Shown here piece by piece: positions 11,048 through 20,817 of a stretch of 64,000 nucleotides of DNA. Position 1 is the stretch's first letter. Each line of letters opens with the position of its first letter. This stretch comes from Pyropia yezoensis. Taxonomy: Eukaryota; Rhodophyta; Bangiophyceae; Bangiales; Bangiaceae. Made by a program: the position numbers and the translations under genes. Location of the stretch: assembly GCA_009829735.1 (NCBI GenBank), contig CM020619.1, positions 12,329,777 through 12,393,776 on the forward strand. The letters are read 5' to 3'. The notes beneath the pieces are model-generated. The model did not search any database and had not been told where the DNA came from. It saw only the letters and a list, made by a program, of their open reading frames with translations.

Positions 11048-12928
11048 ATGCTGCCGCGCCGCCGCCCCCCCCGGCGCACCACCACCGCCACGTCGGCGAA
11101 GGCCGCTGCGGCGGCCACGACGCTCGCCGCCGCCATTGCCGTGGCATTGCTTGGCTCGGTGGCGCCCGGCGCGGCCGCCTACCCCCTCCGGCGGGTGCTG
11201 CTGGGGCGGGGGCGCCCCCCGCCCCCCACGCCCGCCCTCCCGTATGGGGTGCAGCCGCTTGACATGGATGGGGGCGACGGCGGGGGGGACGGCGTCGTCA
11301 GCGGCGGCGGCAGCGGCGGCGGCAGCGACGGCGACGGCGGCAGTGTGGATGAGGTAGACCCCGACGGGGAGGGGGGGGGGGAGCTGTCGCCTGTCGCGGT
11401 TGCCGCGCTGGCAGCCGCCGCCCCCGAGGGGGGGGGGGACCCCGCCGCCGCCGCGTCGGCCGCCACTGCCGCGGCGGCAGAGGAGGGGGCCGCCGCGGGT
11501 GTGCCACCGCCGCCGCCGCCCGCGTCTGCGGTGGCGGCGGGGGCGCCAGTCGAGGCGCCAGTGACGGCGCCGGCGCCTGCCGGGGCGCCCACGGCGGCGG
11601 GGGAGCCGCCGCCACCAACCGCTGGCAACGTGGGCGACGCGGCGTCACGAAATGCAGCCACCGCCGCTGCTGCCGCTGCTGACGCCGCCGCCGCGCCTGT
11701 CCCACCGGCGGTGGGGGCTGCGGCGGCGGCCGCCCCCCTCTCCGACGGGATAGCGGGAGGGATGGCGGCGGCGCTGCCGCCGCCACCCCCCGAGGCGCTG
11801 CTCGTGGCCCCCACGCCGTCAGTGGCGGGGGCGCAGCCCGAGCTGGGCGCCGTGGTGCCGACCGCCCCGGCCGCCCCTGCCGTTGGCGCGCCGGCGGCGC
11901 AATCCGCCGCGGCCGTTGCGGGGGATCCCGTTGCCGACGCGCTGCGGGCGGCGCTCGCGCCGCCCACGTCGGTGGACGCTGCATCGGCGGCGGCGGCAGC
12001 AGCGGCAGCAGCGGCAGCGGCGGTAACGGCAGCGGCCCCGGGGGCCGCAGCGGCTGCCGTCCCCGCGGCGCCAGCGCTGGCGCCGCCTCCAGTGGCGGTG
12101 GCGGCACCGGCGCCGGCGGTGGCGGCACCGGCGGCGCCCGTGGCAGCGCCGCCACTCGACCCGCTTTCGGGGGCGGCCCCCCCCGCAGCGCCGGCTGCCG
12201 CTTCACTTGCTGTCCCCGGAGCAAATCCACTGCTATCGCCGACCGCGGCGAGTATGGTGGGTGACGCTTCTGTAGCTGCGGTTGGCGATGATGGCGGCGT
12301 CGGAGTGGGCGCCGGTGGTGGTGGTGGGTCGCCCGCCCCAGTGTCGGCGGCGGCGCTGGCGGCGCTGGTCGCCCGCATGGAGCGGTCGGTGCTCGAGTCG
12401 CTGGGCTTTATGGCGCAGGTGGTGGCCGCGCGCAACGCGGCGGTGGTGGCGGCGCTCGCCCTTCCCCACAGCTCTGCCGCCGCCACCACACCGTCCTTAT
12501 CGGCAGACGCAGCCGCGTCGACTGCGTACACCGCCACTCGCCTGGGCACCGCCGACCCGCCGGCGGCGGGCGCCGGTGGTGGTACCGGCGACGCCGCCCC
12601 CCTCTCCCCTGGTAGCAGCGCAGAGGCGGCGGCGGGGGCGGCGGCGGCGGCGAAACGGGATGCTGAGGCGGCCGCCGCCGCAACGGCGGCGGCGGCGGCT
12701 GCGGCGGAGGCGGCGACCGCGTCGGCCGCCGCCGCTGCTGACGCACACGCGCGGCAGGCGGTGGCAAAGGGCGCCGCGGCGGCGGCGGCGGGCAAGGGCG
12801 CGCCCGTCCGGCGGGCGCTGCGCGTCTTTTCCGCCCTCATCCTGGTGGGGGCGGTCGTTGGCATGGGGCTCGTCGTATATCAGGCGCATGCGGACCGGCA
12901 GGACGCGGCGGTGTACAGCTTCTTTTGA
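11048..12928 (+). CDS. Alanine-rich protein with N-terminal signal and C-terminal transmembrane helix
   Basis: A 626-residue protein from the ATG at 11048, which follows a pyrimidine-rich CCGCAG. Residues 1-46 are basic then hydrophobic (AIAVALLGSVAPGAAAYP), a probable signal peptide or membrane anchor. The middle is mostly Ala with Pro, Gly, Val and Ser and no recognisable domain. One folded-looking helix stands out (about 435-465: AALVARMERSVLESLGFMAQVV). The C-terminus carries a single transmembrane helix (RVFSALILVGAVVGMGLVVYQ) and a short 14-residue tail ending in SFF. The topology suggests a single-pass surface or endomembrane protein with a long flexible stalk. I do not recognise the family. 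It is kept as a gene because signal peptide, helix and terminal membrane segment all fall in one frame. Confidence 0.55.
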   Translation: MLPRRRPPRRTTTATSAKAAAAATTLAAAIAVALLGSVAPGAAAYPLRRVLLGRGRPPPPTPALPYGVQPLDMDGGDGGGDGVVSGGGSGGGSDGDGGSVDEVDPDGEGGGELSPVAVAALAAAAPEGGGDPAAAASAATAAAAEEGAAAGVPPPPPPASAVAAGAPVEAPVTAPAPAGAPTAAGEPPPPTAGNVGDAASRNAATAAAAAADAAAAPVPPAVGAAAAAAPLSDGIAGGMAAALPPPPPEALLVAPTPSVAGAQPELGAVVPTAPAAPAVGAPAAQSAAAVAGDPVADALRAALAPPTSVDAASAAAAAAAAAAAAVTAAAPGAAAAAVPAAPALAPPPVAVAAPAPAVAAPAAPVAAPPLDPLSGAAPPAAPAAASLAVPGANPLLSPTAASMVGDASVAAVGDDGGVGVGAGGGGGSPAPVSAAALAALVARMERSVLESLGFMAQVVAARNAAVVAALALPHSSAAATTPSLSADAAASTAYTATRLGTADPPAAGAGGGTGDAAPLSPGSSAEAAAGAAAAAKRDAEAAAAATAAAAAAAEAATASAAAAADAHARQAVAKGAAAAAAGKGAPVRRALRVFSALILVGAVVGMGLVVYQAHADRQDAAVYSFF

Positions 12929-12949
12929 ATGAGCACGGAAGAGGGCGGC

Positions 12950-12970
12950 GGGGGGGGGGGGGGGGGGGGG
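12950..12970. repeat. Poly-G tract (21 G)
   Basis: Twenty-one consecutive G just downstream of the alanine-rich protein stop. Its length is probably unreliable in the assembly. Confidence 0.9.
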
Positions 12971-13155
12971 ATGGGGAACAAGTGGGCAGCGAGAGGGGGG
13001 TATGGGAGGGCTTGCGGCAGGCTGTCGGGTTGCCCCCGGCTGTGGCGTCCCGCGACCATGGCGGCCCGGGCCTGTGCGAGGGTGCGGGGGAGGGGGGGTG
13101 GTGGGCGTGCGGTGGGGTGGTGGGGGGGGCGACGTCGGCTTTGAGAGTGTTCCGT
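12971..13155. other. Intergenic DNA after the alanine-rich gene
   Basis: G-rich spacer with no gene seen. Confidence 0.5.
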
Positions 13156-13340
13156 GTCACACTTCTGTAGTTCTCTTCTCGTCCGATGTTCTGTCTCACC
13201 TTTCTCTACATAGACATTTACACGGTTCTCTTCTTGTCCAAGTGTTCTGTCTCACACTTCCCTACACACACAGTTCTCTTCTCGTCCCGTTTGTTCTATC
13301 TCGCACTTCTCTGCACAGTTCTCTTCTCGTCCATGTTCCA
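13156..13340. repeat. Degenerate tandem repeat, four units of about 38-56 bases
   Basis: Four successive units share the order CACTTCTCTACA...GTTCTCTTCTCGTCC...TGTTCTGTCT. The core GTTCTCTTCTYGTCC occurs at about 13169, 13221, 13271 and 13317, with variable spacers between. The unit is strongly pyrimidine-biased and lies about 370-560 bases upstream of the NOB1 start, so it could be a promoter array or a decayed minisatellite. Confidence 0.8.
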
Positions 13341-13713
13341 TGTCGTGGCGGACAAGAGGGTCAAGGCGCGTGTTTTCTCCCACTTCTTCCATCTGTCGTG
13401 GCAGAGACAGATGGGGTCGGTCGAAAGAAAGAAGTTTTTTTAGGGTGGAAATCCGCAGGTTTGGATTTTTGAGGTGCGCCGCCGTCGCCGTCGTCGGCAT
13501 GGTCTTCGGCGTGCTCGTCTCTGCACTGGCGTCCGAGTGCCCCTCGTCCCCCCCCCCCGCATCGTCCCCACCAACGCCCCCTTTCTTCTTTCGGGGCTTG
13601 TCCCTCCTCTGTGTGCCGCGCTTGTCGCCATCCTTCACCCCCTCTGCCGCCCCCTCTCTCCGTCGCCGCTAGCCGCTACCCCCCACATCCACCACGTCTC
13701 TTTCACGTTCGCC

Positions 13714-15686
13714 ATGGCGGGCACCCCCGCGTGGCCGGCTGCGGCTGCCACCACTGGCGTCACCGCCCCCCCCCCCTTTCCCCCACCCTCCTCCTCCCCG
13801 GGGGCGTTTTCCGCCGCTGCGCCTCCGCCACGGACGGCTGCGCCCGTGGGGGACGCCGCGGCGGGGGCGGCTGCGGGGGCGACGATGGCGGGGGCGGCAG
13901 CCGCGGCGGTGGCGCCCCCCCCTCCCCCTCCGCAGGTTCTCGTCCTCGATGCGGGCGCGCTGATTGGGGGCTCGGAGAACCTGTTGACGTTGGGGGGGCT
14001 TAAGGAGGTCCTTAGTGGGCCCGCCGAGCCCGCCGCCGCCGCCGCCGCCGCCGCCGGCAGCAGCACCGGCGGCGGCGGCGGCGCCCCCTTGGCCCCCTCG
14101 GCGACCCTGTGGACGTCCCGCCTCCGCTCTGCCGACGCAGCGTTTTACACCGTCGCCGAGGTGGGCGCCGAGGCCCGCGACGCGCGCGCCCGCCGCCACT
14201 GGGAGCTCCTCCGCCCGTGGGTGACGGTGCGGGTGGCGTCGCCGCGGGCCATGACCGCAGTGACCACGTTTGCGCGCGCGACGGGGGACCTCCCGGCGCT
14301 GTCCCTCACCGACCTGCGGGTGCTGGCGCTGGCGGTGGACCTGGAGTGGGCGCGGGGTGGGGTGTTGCGGCCGTCGCCGGCGGGTGTGGACGTTGTGTCC
14401 CGGATGGTGGTGGTCAACCCGTGGGGGGGTGGGCGGCGTGGGCGGCGGCACGACGATGGCAGCGGCGGCGAGGACGCTGTCGAGAACGGGGACGATGGTG
14501 GTGGTGACGATGGGGACGAGGCGGGGGGGGGGGAGGATGATGGGTGGACGACGGTGACCAGCCGCAAGGGGCGTGCACGAGGTGGCGGAAAGCGAGGGCG
14601 CGGACGGGGGGGGGGAGGTGGTGCGGCGGTGCCCCACGTGACAGAGGCAGCGGCAGCGCCTGGCGTGTCCGATGCAGCGGCAGAGGCGGCCCCGGTGGCG
14701 GCTGTGGATGGCAACGGCGACGTCGGCGCATCAGGGGCAGCACATGGCGCAGCACCAGCCGTGGCATCACCTGCGACAGATTTGCCAGTGGCCGAAGCAG
14801 CGGCGGGCGTTGACCGGGATGACGTCTCCGACGGAGGTGCCGACGACAATGACGGGGCGAGTCATGTGGGTGGAGGCGGCGCGGGCGTCGCCGTCACGGA
14901 CACGCTACCACCGTCCGTGTCTGACACGGGCGGGCCGGCGGGGAGCGACAGCGACTGGGACGATGGCCCCGTGTCAGACCCAGACGATGACGGCACTGGG
15001 TGGATCCACCCCGAGAACCTGCCCGACTGCCTCGCCCGCGACGGCCTGGGCGCCACCACCGCCCCCGCCGCCACCCCCGCCGTCAATGGCACCCCCGCCG
15101 CCGCCGACGGCAGTGGCGTCGGCGGCGCCCCCCCCCCCCCCCCGGCTCGGTGCCCGTGGGCATTGTCACCACGGACTTTGCCATGCAAAACGTGGCGCTC
15201 CAGATGGGCCTCCGCCTGCTGTCGGTCGATGGCCGCCGCCCCGTCACGGCGGTGCGACGCCACGTCCTCCGCTGCACCCCCTGCGGGCTGCTTACCCGCG
15301 AGACGGGCCGCCGCTTTTGTGGGCGCTGCGGCCACGCCGCCCTCATCCGGCTGCCCTACACGGTCACGGCCGACGGGGTGGCGGTCGTGGCGTTTGACCC
15401 TCACCGGCGGGTGAGCACCCGCGGCACCAAGTACCCCATCCCCCGGCCCAAGGGGGGGCGCGCCGGCCACGCGGGCGGGGACCTGGTGTTTGCCGAGGAC
15501 GTGGCCGCCCTGCGGGCGGTGGCAGCCAAGCACTCGGCGCGGCCGCGCGGCAGCGTTGGGCTGGGGGAAGGGGACAAGTACAACCCGGGGGCGGTGCTCG
15601 TCGCGGCGCAACGGGTGCGGGTGGGGTATGGCCGCCGGAATGTCAATGCGGTGCGGCCGGGGGGGGGGAACCGGAAGAAAAAGTGA
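13714..15686 (+). CDS. NOB1: NOB1-like 18S rRNA 3'-end endonuclease (frame broken at a C tract)
   Basis: NOB1 is the PIN-domain nuclease that cuts 20S pre-rRNA to make mature 18S in late 40S assembly. The start at 13714 gives MAGTPAW. The PIN domain begins at about residue 75 (VLVLDAGALI, acidic D79), with an acidic VAEVGAE and SLTDLRVLALA further on, as in the family. An acidic/Gly/Arg linker follows. The C-terminal half lies in another frame, from about 15144: GIVTTDFAMQNVALQMGL, a zinc ribbon with CTPCG and FCGRCG, then TKYPIPRPKGG and a basic GRRNVNAVRPGG tail. These are unmistakable NOB1 landmarks. The frame switch falls on a run of 16 C at 15128-15143; one more C or two fewer would restore it. 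A homopolymer error is likelier than a real mutation, but a true lesion is not excluded. Confidence 0.85.
15128..15143 (+). repeat. C16 homopolymer where the NOB1 frame breaks
   Basis: Sixteen C inside a Pro-coding stretch. The upstream frame continues past it only into a non-family protein, while the NOB1 C-terminus opens in the frame one base earlier. It is the natural site of an indel. Confidence 0.85.
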
Positions 15687-15884
15687 GGGGCGCACGCCGC
15701 GGGGGGGGGGGGGGGGAGGGAGCTAAAGGGATGTCGCTAGAGGCTGCCGTACAGGGGGGCAAGGCGCCGGCCGACCCGTCGTTTTTTCTCCTCCGCAGAC
15801 GCCCCAGACCCTCCCTCCACGCATGGAGGGGCGAGAAAGGCGACGGCCACCGCCGCCCTGGCGGCGCCCGCGCCCGCGGGGTCG
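15687..15884. other. Short convergent spacer between NOB1 and Obg genes
   Basis: About 200 bases containing a G run at 15701-15715. It must hold both 3' ends. No other feature is seen. Confidence 0.5.
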
Positions 15885-16497
15885 TCACCCCCCCCCACCA
15901 TCGTCGACGGGCGCGTCTGGGTCGGCGCCGAGTTCGGCGGCCGTCCACCGGCCCACCCCCCCACCCGCCACGCCGCCCCCCCCCTCCCCTTCCTCCCCCC
16001 CCTCCCGGCGACGCTCCTCCTCCAGCACCGCCGCGATGCGCGCGAGCAGCGGCGGTAACCCCCACCCCGCCGGCGCACACACCGGCCACACCTCTGCGGC
16101 GGGCCCCGCGGCGGCGGCCAGCGCCGCCACCCCCGCCGCCGCGCCCGGCGTGTCCATCTTGGTCGCCACCACCAGCGACCGCCGCGCGGCGAGCCCCCCC
16201 CCACCGTACGCGGCCAGCTCGGACCGCAGCACCGCCCAGTCGGCGGCGGGGGTGATGCCGTCGACGCGGTCGGCGGCGGCCGGGGCGGCGGCGGCGGCGT
16301 CCGCGTCGCCGCCGGCGCGGCGGTCAGACGCGTCGACCACGTAGAGGAGCAGGCGCGTCCGCTCTACGTGGCGGAGGAAGGCGTGGCCGAGGCCCCGGTC
16401 CGCCGCGGCGCCCGCCACCAGGCCGGGGATGTCGGCGACGCGAAAGGTGCCGCCCCCACCGCTGCCGCCGCCGCTGCTGTCGCCGCCGCCGCTGCCG

Positions 16498-16529
<32 letters not shown>

Positions 16530-17576
16530 GTCGCCGCTGGCGGCAGCAGCCACAGGGGTGGACGACGACGGCCCACCCCCACGCCCCGCCGGCGCGGCCA
16601 CCACCCCCACCGTCGGGCGGAGGGTGGTAAACGCCCACGCGCCCACCCGCGGGGAGGCACGGGAAATGGCGCCTAGCAGCGTGCTCTTCCCCGCGTTGGG
16701 CAGCCCCACCAGCCCCACGTCTGCGAGCACCTTTAGCTCCAGCCCCAGCGTCCGCTCGTCCCCCGGGAGCCCCCCCCCCGCGGGGCGGCCCCACCCCTCC
16801 TCCCCCCAGTCGGTCGGGGACGCCCCCCCCCGGGCGGCGGCGCGGCGCCCCCCATTCCCCCGCCCCCCGCGGCCACCCCGGGCCACCACCGCCGACGCGC
16901 CGGGGGCGTCGAGGTCCGCGACGGGCACCACCCGCCGGGCGGCGGCCGACCACGCAACGACGGCGGTGCCCAGCGGCACGGGGATGACCGCGTCGGCGCC
17001 GCGGCGGCCCGCCGCCCGGGCGGGCCGGCCGCGGCCCCCCGACGCGGCCGTCACGGAGCGGGAGGGGAGGTCCAGCGACGCCGCCCCCGCGTCGGCAACG
17101 AGCGTCACCGCCCCGCCGTCGCCGCCGTGGCCGCCGTCGGGGGGGGCCACCGCCTGGTTGGGCGCCCGCGCAAAGGAGGTGGCGCCGGGGCCGCCCGCGC
17201 CGCCCGCGACGCGCAGGGTGATGCGGTCAATGAAGCGGGAGGCGAGGCGGGCGCTCCGCCCAGACGTCTGGGCGGGGGGGAAGGGTGGGGGGGGGGGGGG
17301 GGAGGGTGGCAGCGGTGCCGCCGTGGTGGTGGTGGTGGTGGTAGAGACGGTGGTGGTGGTGGGGGTGGGAGCGTGGTTGGTGGCGGCGGGGGAGGCCGTG
17401 GCGGCAGTGGGGCGGGGGAGGGTGGAGGGGGCGCGGGAGCGCGGGGGCGCCGCCGCCTCTGCGGCGGCCAGACCCCGCGCGCGAGGGGAGGGGAGGGGTA
17501 AGGGGGGGTGGCGGCGCACCGCCCGGGCCCCCGCACCGGCGGCGGCGGCGGCGGTGGCCACCCCAGAGGCCCGCAT
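15885..17576 (-). CDS. Obg/CgtA-family GTPase, probably organellar
   Basis: A 563-residue protein from the ATG at 17576 (MRASGVAT); an in-frame ATG at 17684 would add 36 residues. Obg GTPases assist large-subunit assembly in bacteria, plastids and mitochondria. The leader of about 120 residues is Ala/Arg/Ser/Thr-rich without acids, as in organelle targeting. The glycine-rich Obg fold follows (FIDRITLRVAGGAGGPGATSF; GGHGGDGG; GRGGRGNGG). The G domain has G1 GLPNAGKST near 288, switch FTTLRPTVG, G3 DIPGLV near 378 and HAFLRHVERTRLLLYVVD. A Ser/Gly-rich insert sits between G2 and G3. The usual NKxD G4 motif reads TKMD (VVATKMD), a conservative change at the guanine-contacting Asn. The C-terminal Obg extension of bacterial proteins is not seen. 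Whether it is plastid or mitochondrial cannot be decided. Confidence 0.85.
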
Positions 17577-20151
17577 GGCTGCTGTCGGTGCGGGGGGAAG
17601 GTGGTGCCGGGGGAGAAGGCGGCAAGGCGCACCCGGCCGCCCTCTAGTGACGGCGGCGGGACAGCGCCAGCTCGAGAAGGGCACTCGGCAAACAGAGGAT
17701 CAACGCGTCGTGGTCACGGTCGTGACCGGTCACGGGCGAGCAACCACCCCGAGGGTCCATGTTCCATGCGCGGATCAAGCAAGTACAGTCTACATATTTA
17801 TGTAGGTTGTCGTGGAAGAAGAATATCCGTTCCTTGCTGGGACGCCACCGCGGCGGCTGCAAGGGCGAAGGGTGAACGCCGAGGGCGCCCCTCACCGTGC
17901 CCCTCCGCCGGCGGTTCTGCTGGCCCACCGGCGCGACCCCGCCACGCACTTCCCCACAGCCTGACCGGTCATTCCCCTGGCGGCGGAACCCGCAGCCGCC
18001 CGCCCAAGGCGGACAACAATCCCCCCCCTCGCGCGTTACCAATGCAAGGGAGCCCGCGTATGCCATGTGACGTTTCCGTTTAATAGGTGAGTTGCAGACC
18101 AATAAAAACTCCGGAATAAGTCCAGAAATCAAGAAAACCAACCCAGAAGTAGAACGTTCTAGGTTGAAAAACAATGGTTCGTGCATAGCGCGGTATCCCG
18201 TGTCCCAGGGTGGGAAGGTGGGAGGCGGAAAAACAGCGGACGTGTGGAGCAGGGGGACCCATCGGACAGACGCGGGCGGCGTCGTCTTATGGCCAGCGCT
18301 GGGGGTGGATCCGATCTACCCGGCCGTGTGGCTACGGCGCGGGCTGCTGTTCGAGACAGCTGGTGCCGCCGTAAAATGATCACGGCGGGATCCGGCCCCG
18401 TTGCCTAACTCCTCGCTTGGGTCGGGCTTACCCGACCCAATCCTCGTCTTATGTCTTTTCGCGCTACCCCTCCAAGTCGACGCCCGGTGGTCAATAACCG
18501 GCGGACAAACAGATACGGAGGGGTGTCTGATCTCAGGGCGCGGCCGTCCCAGCTGTTGGACGCGGGCACCCGTACCAAGCGCCACCGGGTGGGCGGTTGG
18601 GGTACAGTACATACACACCCCACCATGAGACTGCTGCCGCGTGCGCACCAGACAGAGTGGAGGGGGGTCTGCCCAGGCACGCACCATCCCTGGGTGTCCA
18701 CGTCAAGGGGGCCCGCCCCTCCACGGGGGGATGCCGACGGCGCAACGAGGTGCGCCACCCGGTGCCACTGGTGCTGGCACCAGCTGCCCAGCCGGTGGCC
18801 AGCGGGGGGGAGGGGTGGATACTCCACAACTGGTAGATGGTACACCCCGCGGGGGGGGCGGTGGTGCGAGTTGCCTCACCCGACTCCGCCGTCCCGCGGG
18901 TGGGGCCGCGTTGTTGTGCTGCCTGAACGGCGTGAATGGGGGCCTCCCCCAAGGAGTCCCTCGGCGAACTGTGTCTTGCCGAGTTGCTTTTGTCCGCGAC
19001 CTGACGGACACGATTTCTCTCTCTCTTTTCTTTTCTGCGTGCTGCCTCATGGACGGCCTAGAGCTTTGGGTATGAAACCACACCCACATGTGTCCATCCG
19101 CGCCCCATTGCTCCTGGAGATCCGTCGGCAGGCCCCATCCGTCCCGTCCCTGGGAGTGGCCAGCAACTGTTAAAGGGGCCCTTTCTGGCAGAGACCCATT
19201 CTGGGCGCACGCATCCACGCCCCCCAACTCGGTCGGCAGTGCTGGTGTTGCAGCTGGACCGTGCCGCCCACGATCTGTATTCCCTGACGCCGTGGGCCGA
19301 GCTGGAGCTGGAGCTCCGCATCCTACGGGATGGCTGCCGCCGGGATCACTGCAAACGGGAGGGACCCGCACGCCCCTCGCATTCCATCACCACGGTCACC
19401 AAGCCGTCTTCGTCACGCCCAAACAGCGGGGAAAGGTGACTGTAATTAGGATGCACAACGATCAGGCATGCACGCGAATTGGCCCCCAGCTGGAAGATCG
19501 TCTTTGACAAGAATGGTGCAAGCAGCTGTAAAGGTCCCTCTGGCGGGTCCACCCGTCCAGGTCATCCACCTTGAACCGACACCTCGAGCCACCGCATGAG
19601 ATCAGAGGACCATGGTCCACCAGGGTCCCTGTCCTGTGCCCGCGGGTCAGGGTGTGCCTGGGCAGCCGTCGAAATGGTCCCAGCGAGCCGGCCACTGCCG
19701 CGGCTCCGCGGCTGCGGCTGACGCTCCAGCACCTCCCGCCGCACTGCATCAGGATGATGCCGCTCAAGGTGAGGGTGTGGCCGCCTTTGCAGAGGCAGTT
19801 GGGTGCACCCTCCGGTATGGCGCCCTCATGGCTGCGCTAGAGGACACAGGGCACGATGCTCGCCCCCACACACAGAGGCCATGCCTGGCTGCTTTGTGTG
19901 TCCCTCCCGTGTGCATCGGCTCCCCGCTCTACAAAAACCCTCTGGGAGTCTCGCCACAGGTCTCTCATCCTTATGTTTCCCCATCACCACACACTCGTCG
20001 CACACCCACCCCGTCAACGCACCTACACACCCACATCCCCACTCGCCCTCTCGTGCGAGCCGCCACGTACATTTCCAAGCGCTCTACCCGTCTCTAGAGG
20101 CCGCCCCCGCGCTCATCCACTCCACCCCACACTACCTTGCCGCCCCTCACC
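17577..20151. other. Divergent intergenic region between Obg and the germin-like gene
   Basis: About 2.5 kb without a supportable gene. It includes an AT-richer stretch at 18070-18180 with AATAAA at 18099 and a perfect CTAGAACGTTCTAG palindrome. Imperfect inverted repeats (GGTGCCACTGGTGCTGGCACC near 18760) and TACAGTA at 18603 are present. A short frame at 19239-19439 reads like structured protein (LVLQLDRAAHDLYSL), but nothing extends it. Confidence 0.5.
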
Positions 20152-20817
20152 ATGGCTCGCTCATCTACTTCCAAGGCTGCCTTAGTGTGCGCGATGGTGG
20201 CCGCGCTGGCCAGCGCCGCGGCCGCCACTCCTCGCGCCGCTACCGCCCTCTTTCCCACTGCCGTGCAGCTGCGGGCGCAGTTTGACGACGCCGACTTTGC
20301 GATCGACACCAACAAGATCCGAGGGGCGCCCAACGACGCGGGCAACATCCGCGCGGGGAACCAGGGGACCTTTCCGGTGCTGGGCCTGCCCGGCGTGGAC
20401 ACCTCTTTTGCGCTCGTCTCGCTCAAAGAGAACGCGCACAACCTGCCACACACTCACCCGCGGGGCTCTGAGACGCTGCTTCTCACCAAGGGCACCCTCG
20501 AGGTGTTTATTGTGGAAGAGAACGGGATGCAGGTGCGGGTGATTGAAAACACCCTCCGCCCGGGCGGGCTGGCGGTATTCCCCCAGGGCCTCATCCACGG
20601 GCAGCGGTGCGTGTCGCGGCACGGGTGCGAGGCGGTGGCGGTGCTTGGCAGCGGCGACCCGGGGACGATCCAGGTGAGCGCGCGGCTGTGCGACGCGCCC
20701 GTCGAGGCGGTGGCGTCGGCGCTGGGGGTGTCTGAGGAGGCGGCAGCTCGGGTGTGTGCCAAGATTCCAGGCAACCCGGGGGCGGGGCAGCCGGCAAAGG
20801 ACAAGTACCGCCAGTAA
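20152..20817 (+). CDS. Germin-like secreted cupin
   Basis: A 221-residue single-domain cupin. The start at 20152 (CACCATGG context) is preferred over the ATG five codons upstream. A signal peptide covers about 1-26 (ALVCAMVAALASAAAATPRA), so the protein is probably secreted or wall-associated. Cupin motif 1 reads NLPHTHPRGSETLLLTKGTLEV, giving the His-His-Glu metal ligands, and motif 2 reads PQGLIHGQRC, giving the fourth His but lacking the Asn usual in germins. These residues normally bind manganese in oxalate oxidase or superoxide dismutase germins. Which activity applies, or whether it is only structural, cannot be told. The length and the NAGNIRAGNQGTFPVLGLPGVDTSFALV lead-in match germin-like proteins. 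Confidence 0.85.
   Translation: MARSSTSKAALVCAMVAALASAAAATPRAATALFPTAVQLRAQFDDADFAIDTNKIRGAPNDAGNIRAGNQGTFPVLGLPGVDTSFALVSLKENAHNLPHTHPRGSETLLLTKGTLEVFIVEENGMQVRVIENTLRPGGLAVFPQGLIHGQRCVSRHGCEAVAVLGSGDPGTIQVSARLCDAPVEAVASALGVSEEAAARVCAKIPGNPGAGQPAKDKYRQ

Noticed and set aside
11179-12864. A 561-codon minus-strand frame opposite the alanine-rich protein
   Set aside because: Pure Ala/Ser/Gly/Pro. The plus-strand frame has a signal peptide and a terminal membrane helix, so it is preferred.
13474-13713. Extending NOB1 to the upstream ATG at 13474
   Set aside because: The extra 80 residues are Arg/Pro-rich, carry no family feature, and follow a T-rich leader; the ATG at 13714 has better context.
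16429-17805. A 458-codon plus-strand frame opposite Obg
   Set aside because: Pro/Ala-rich and antisense to a gene with full GTPase motifs.
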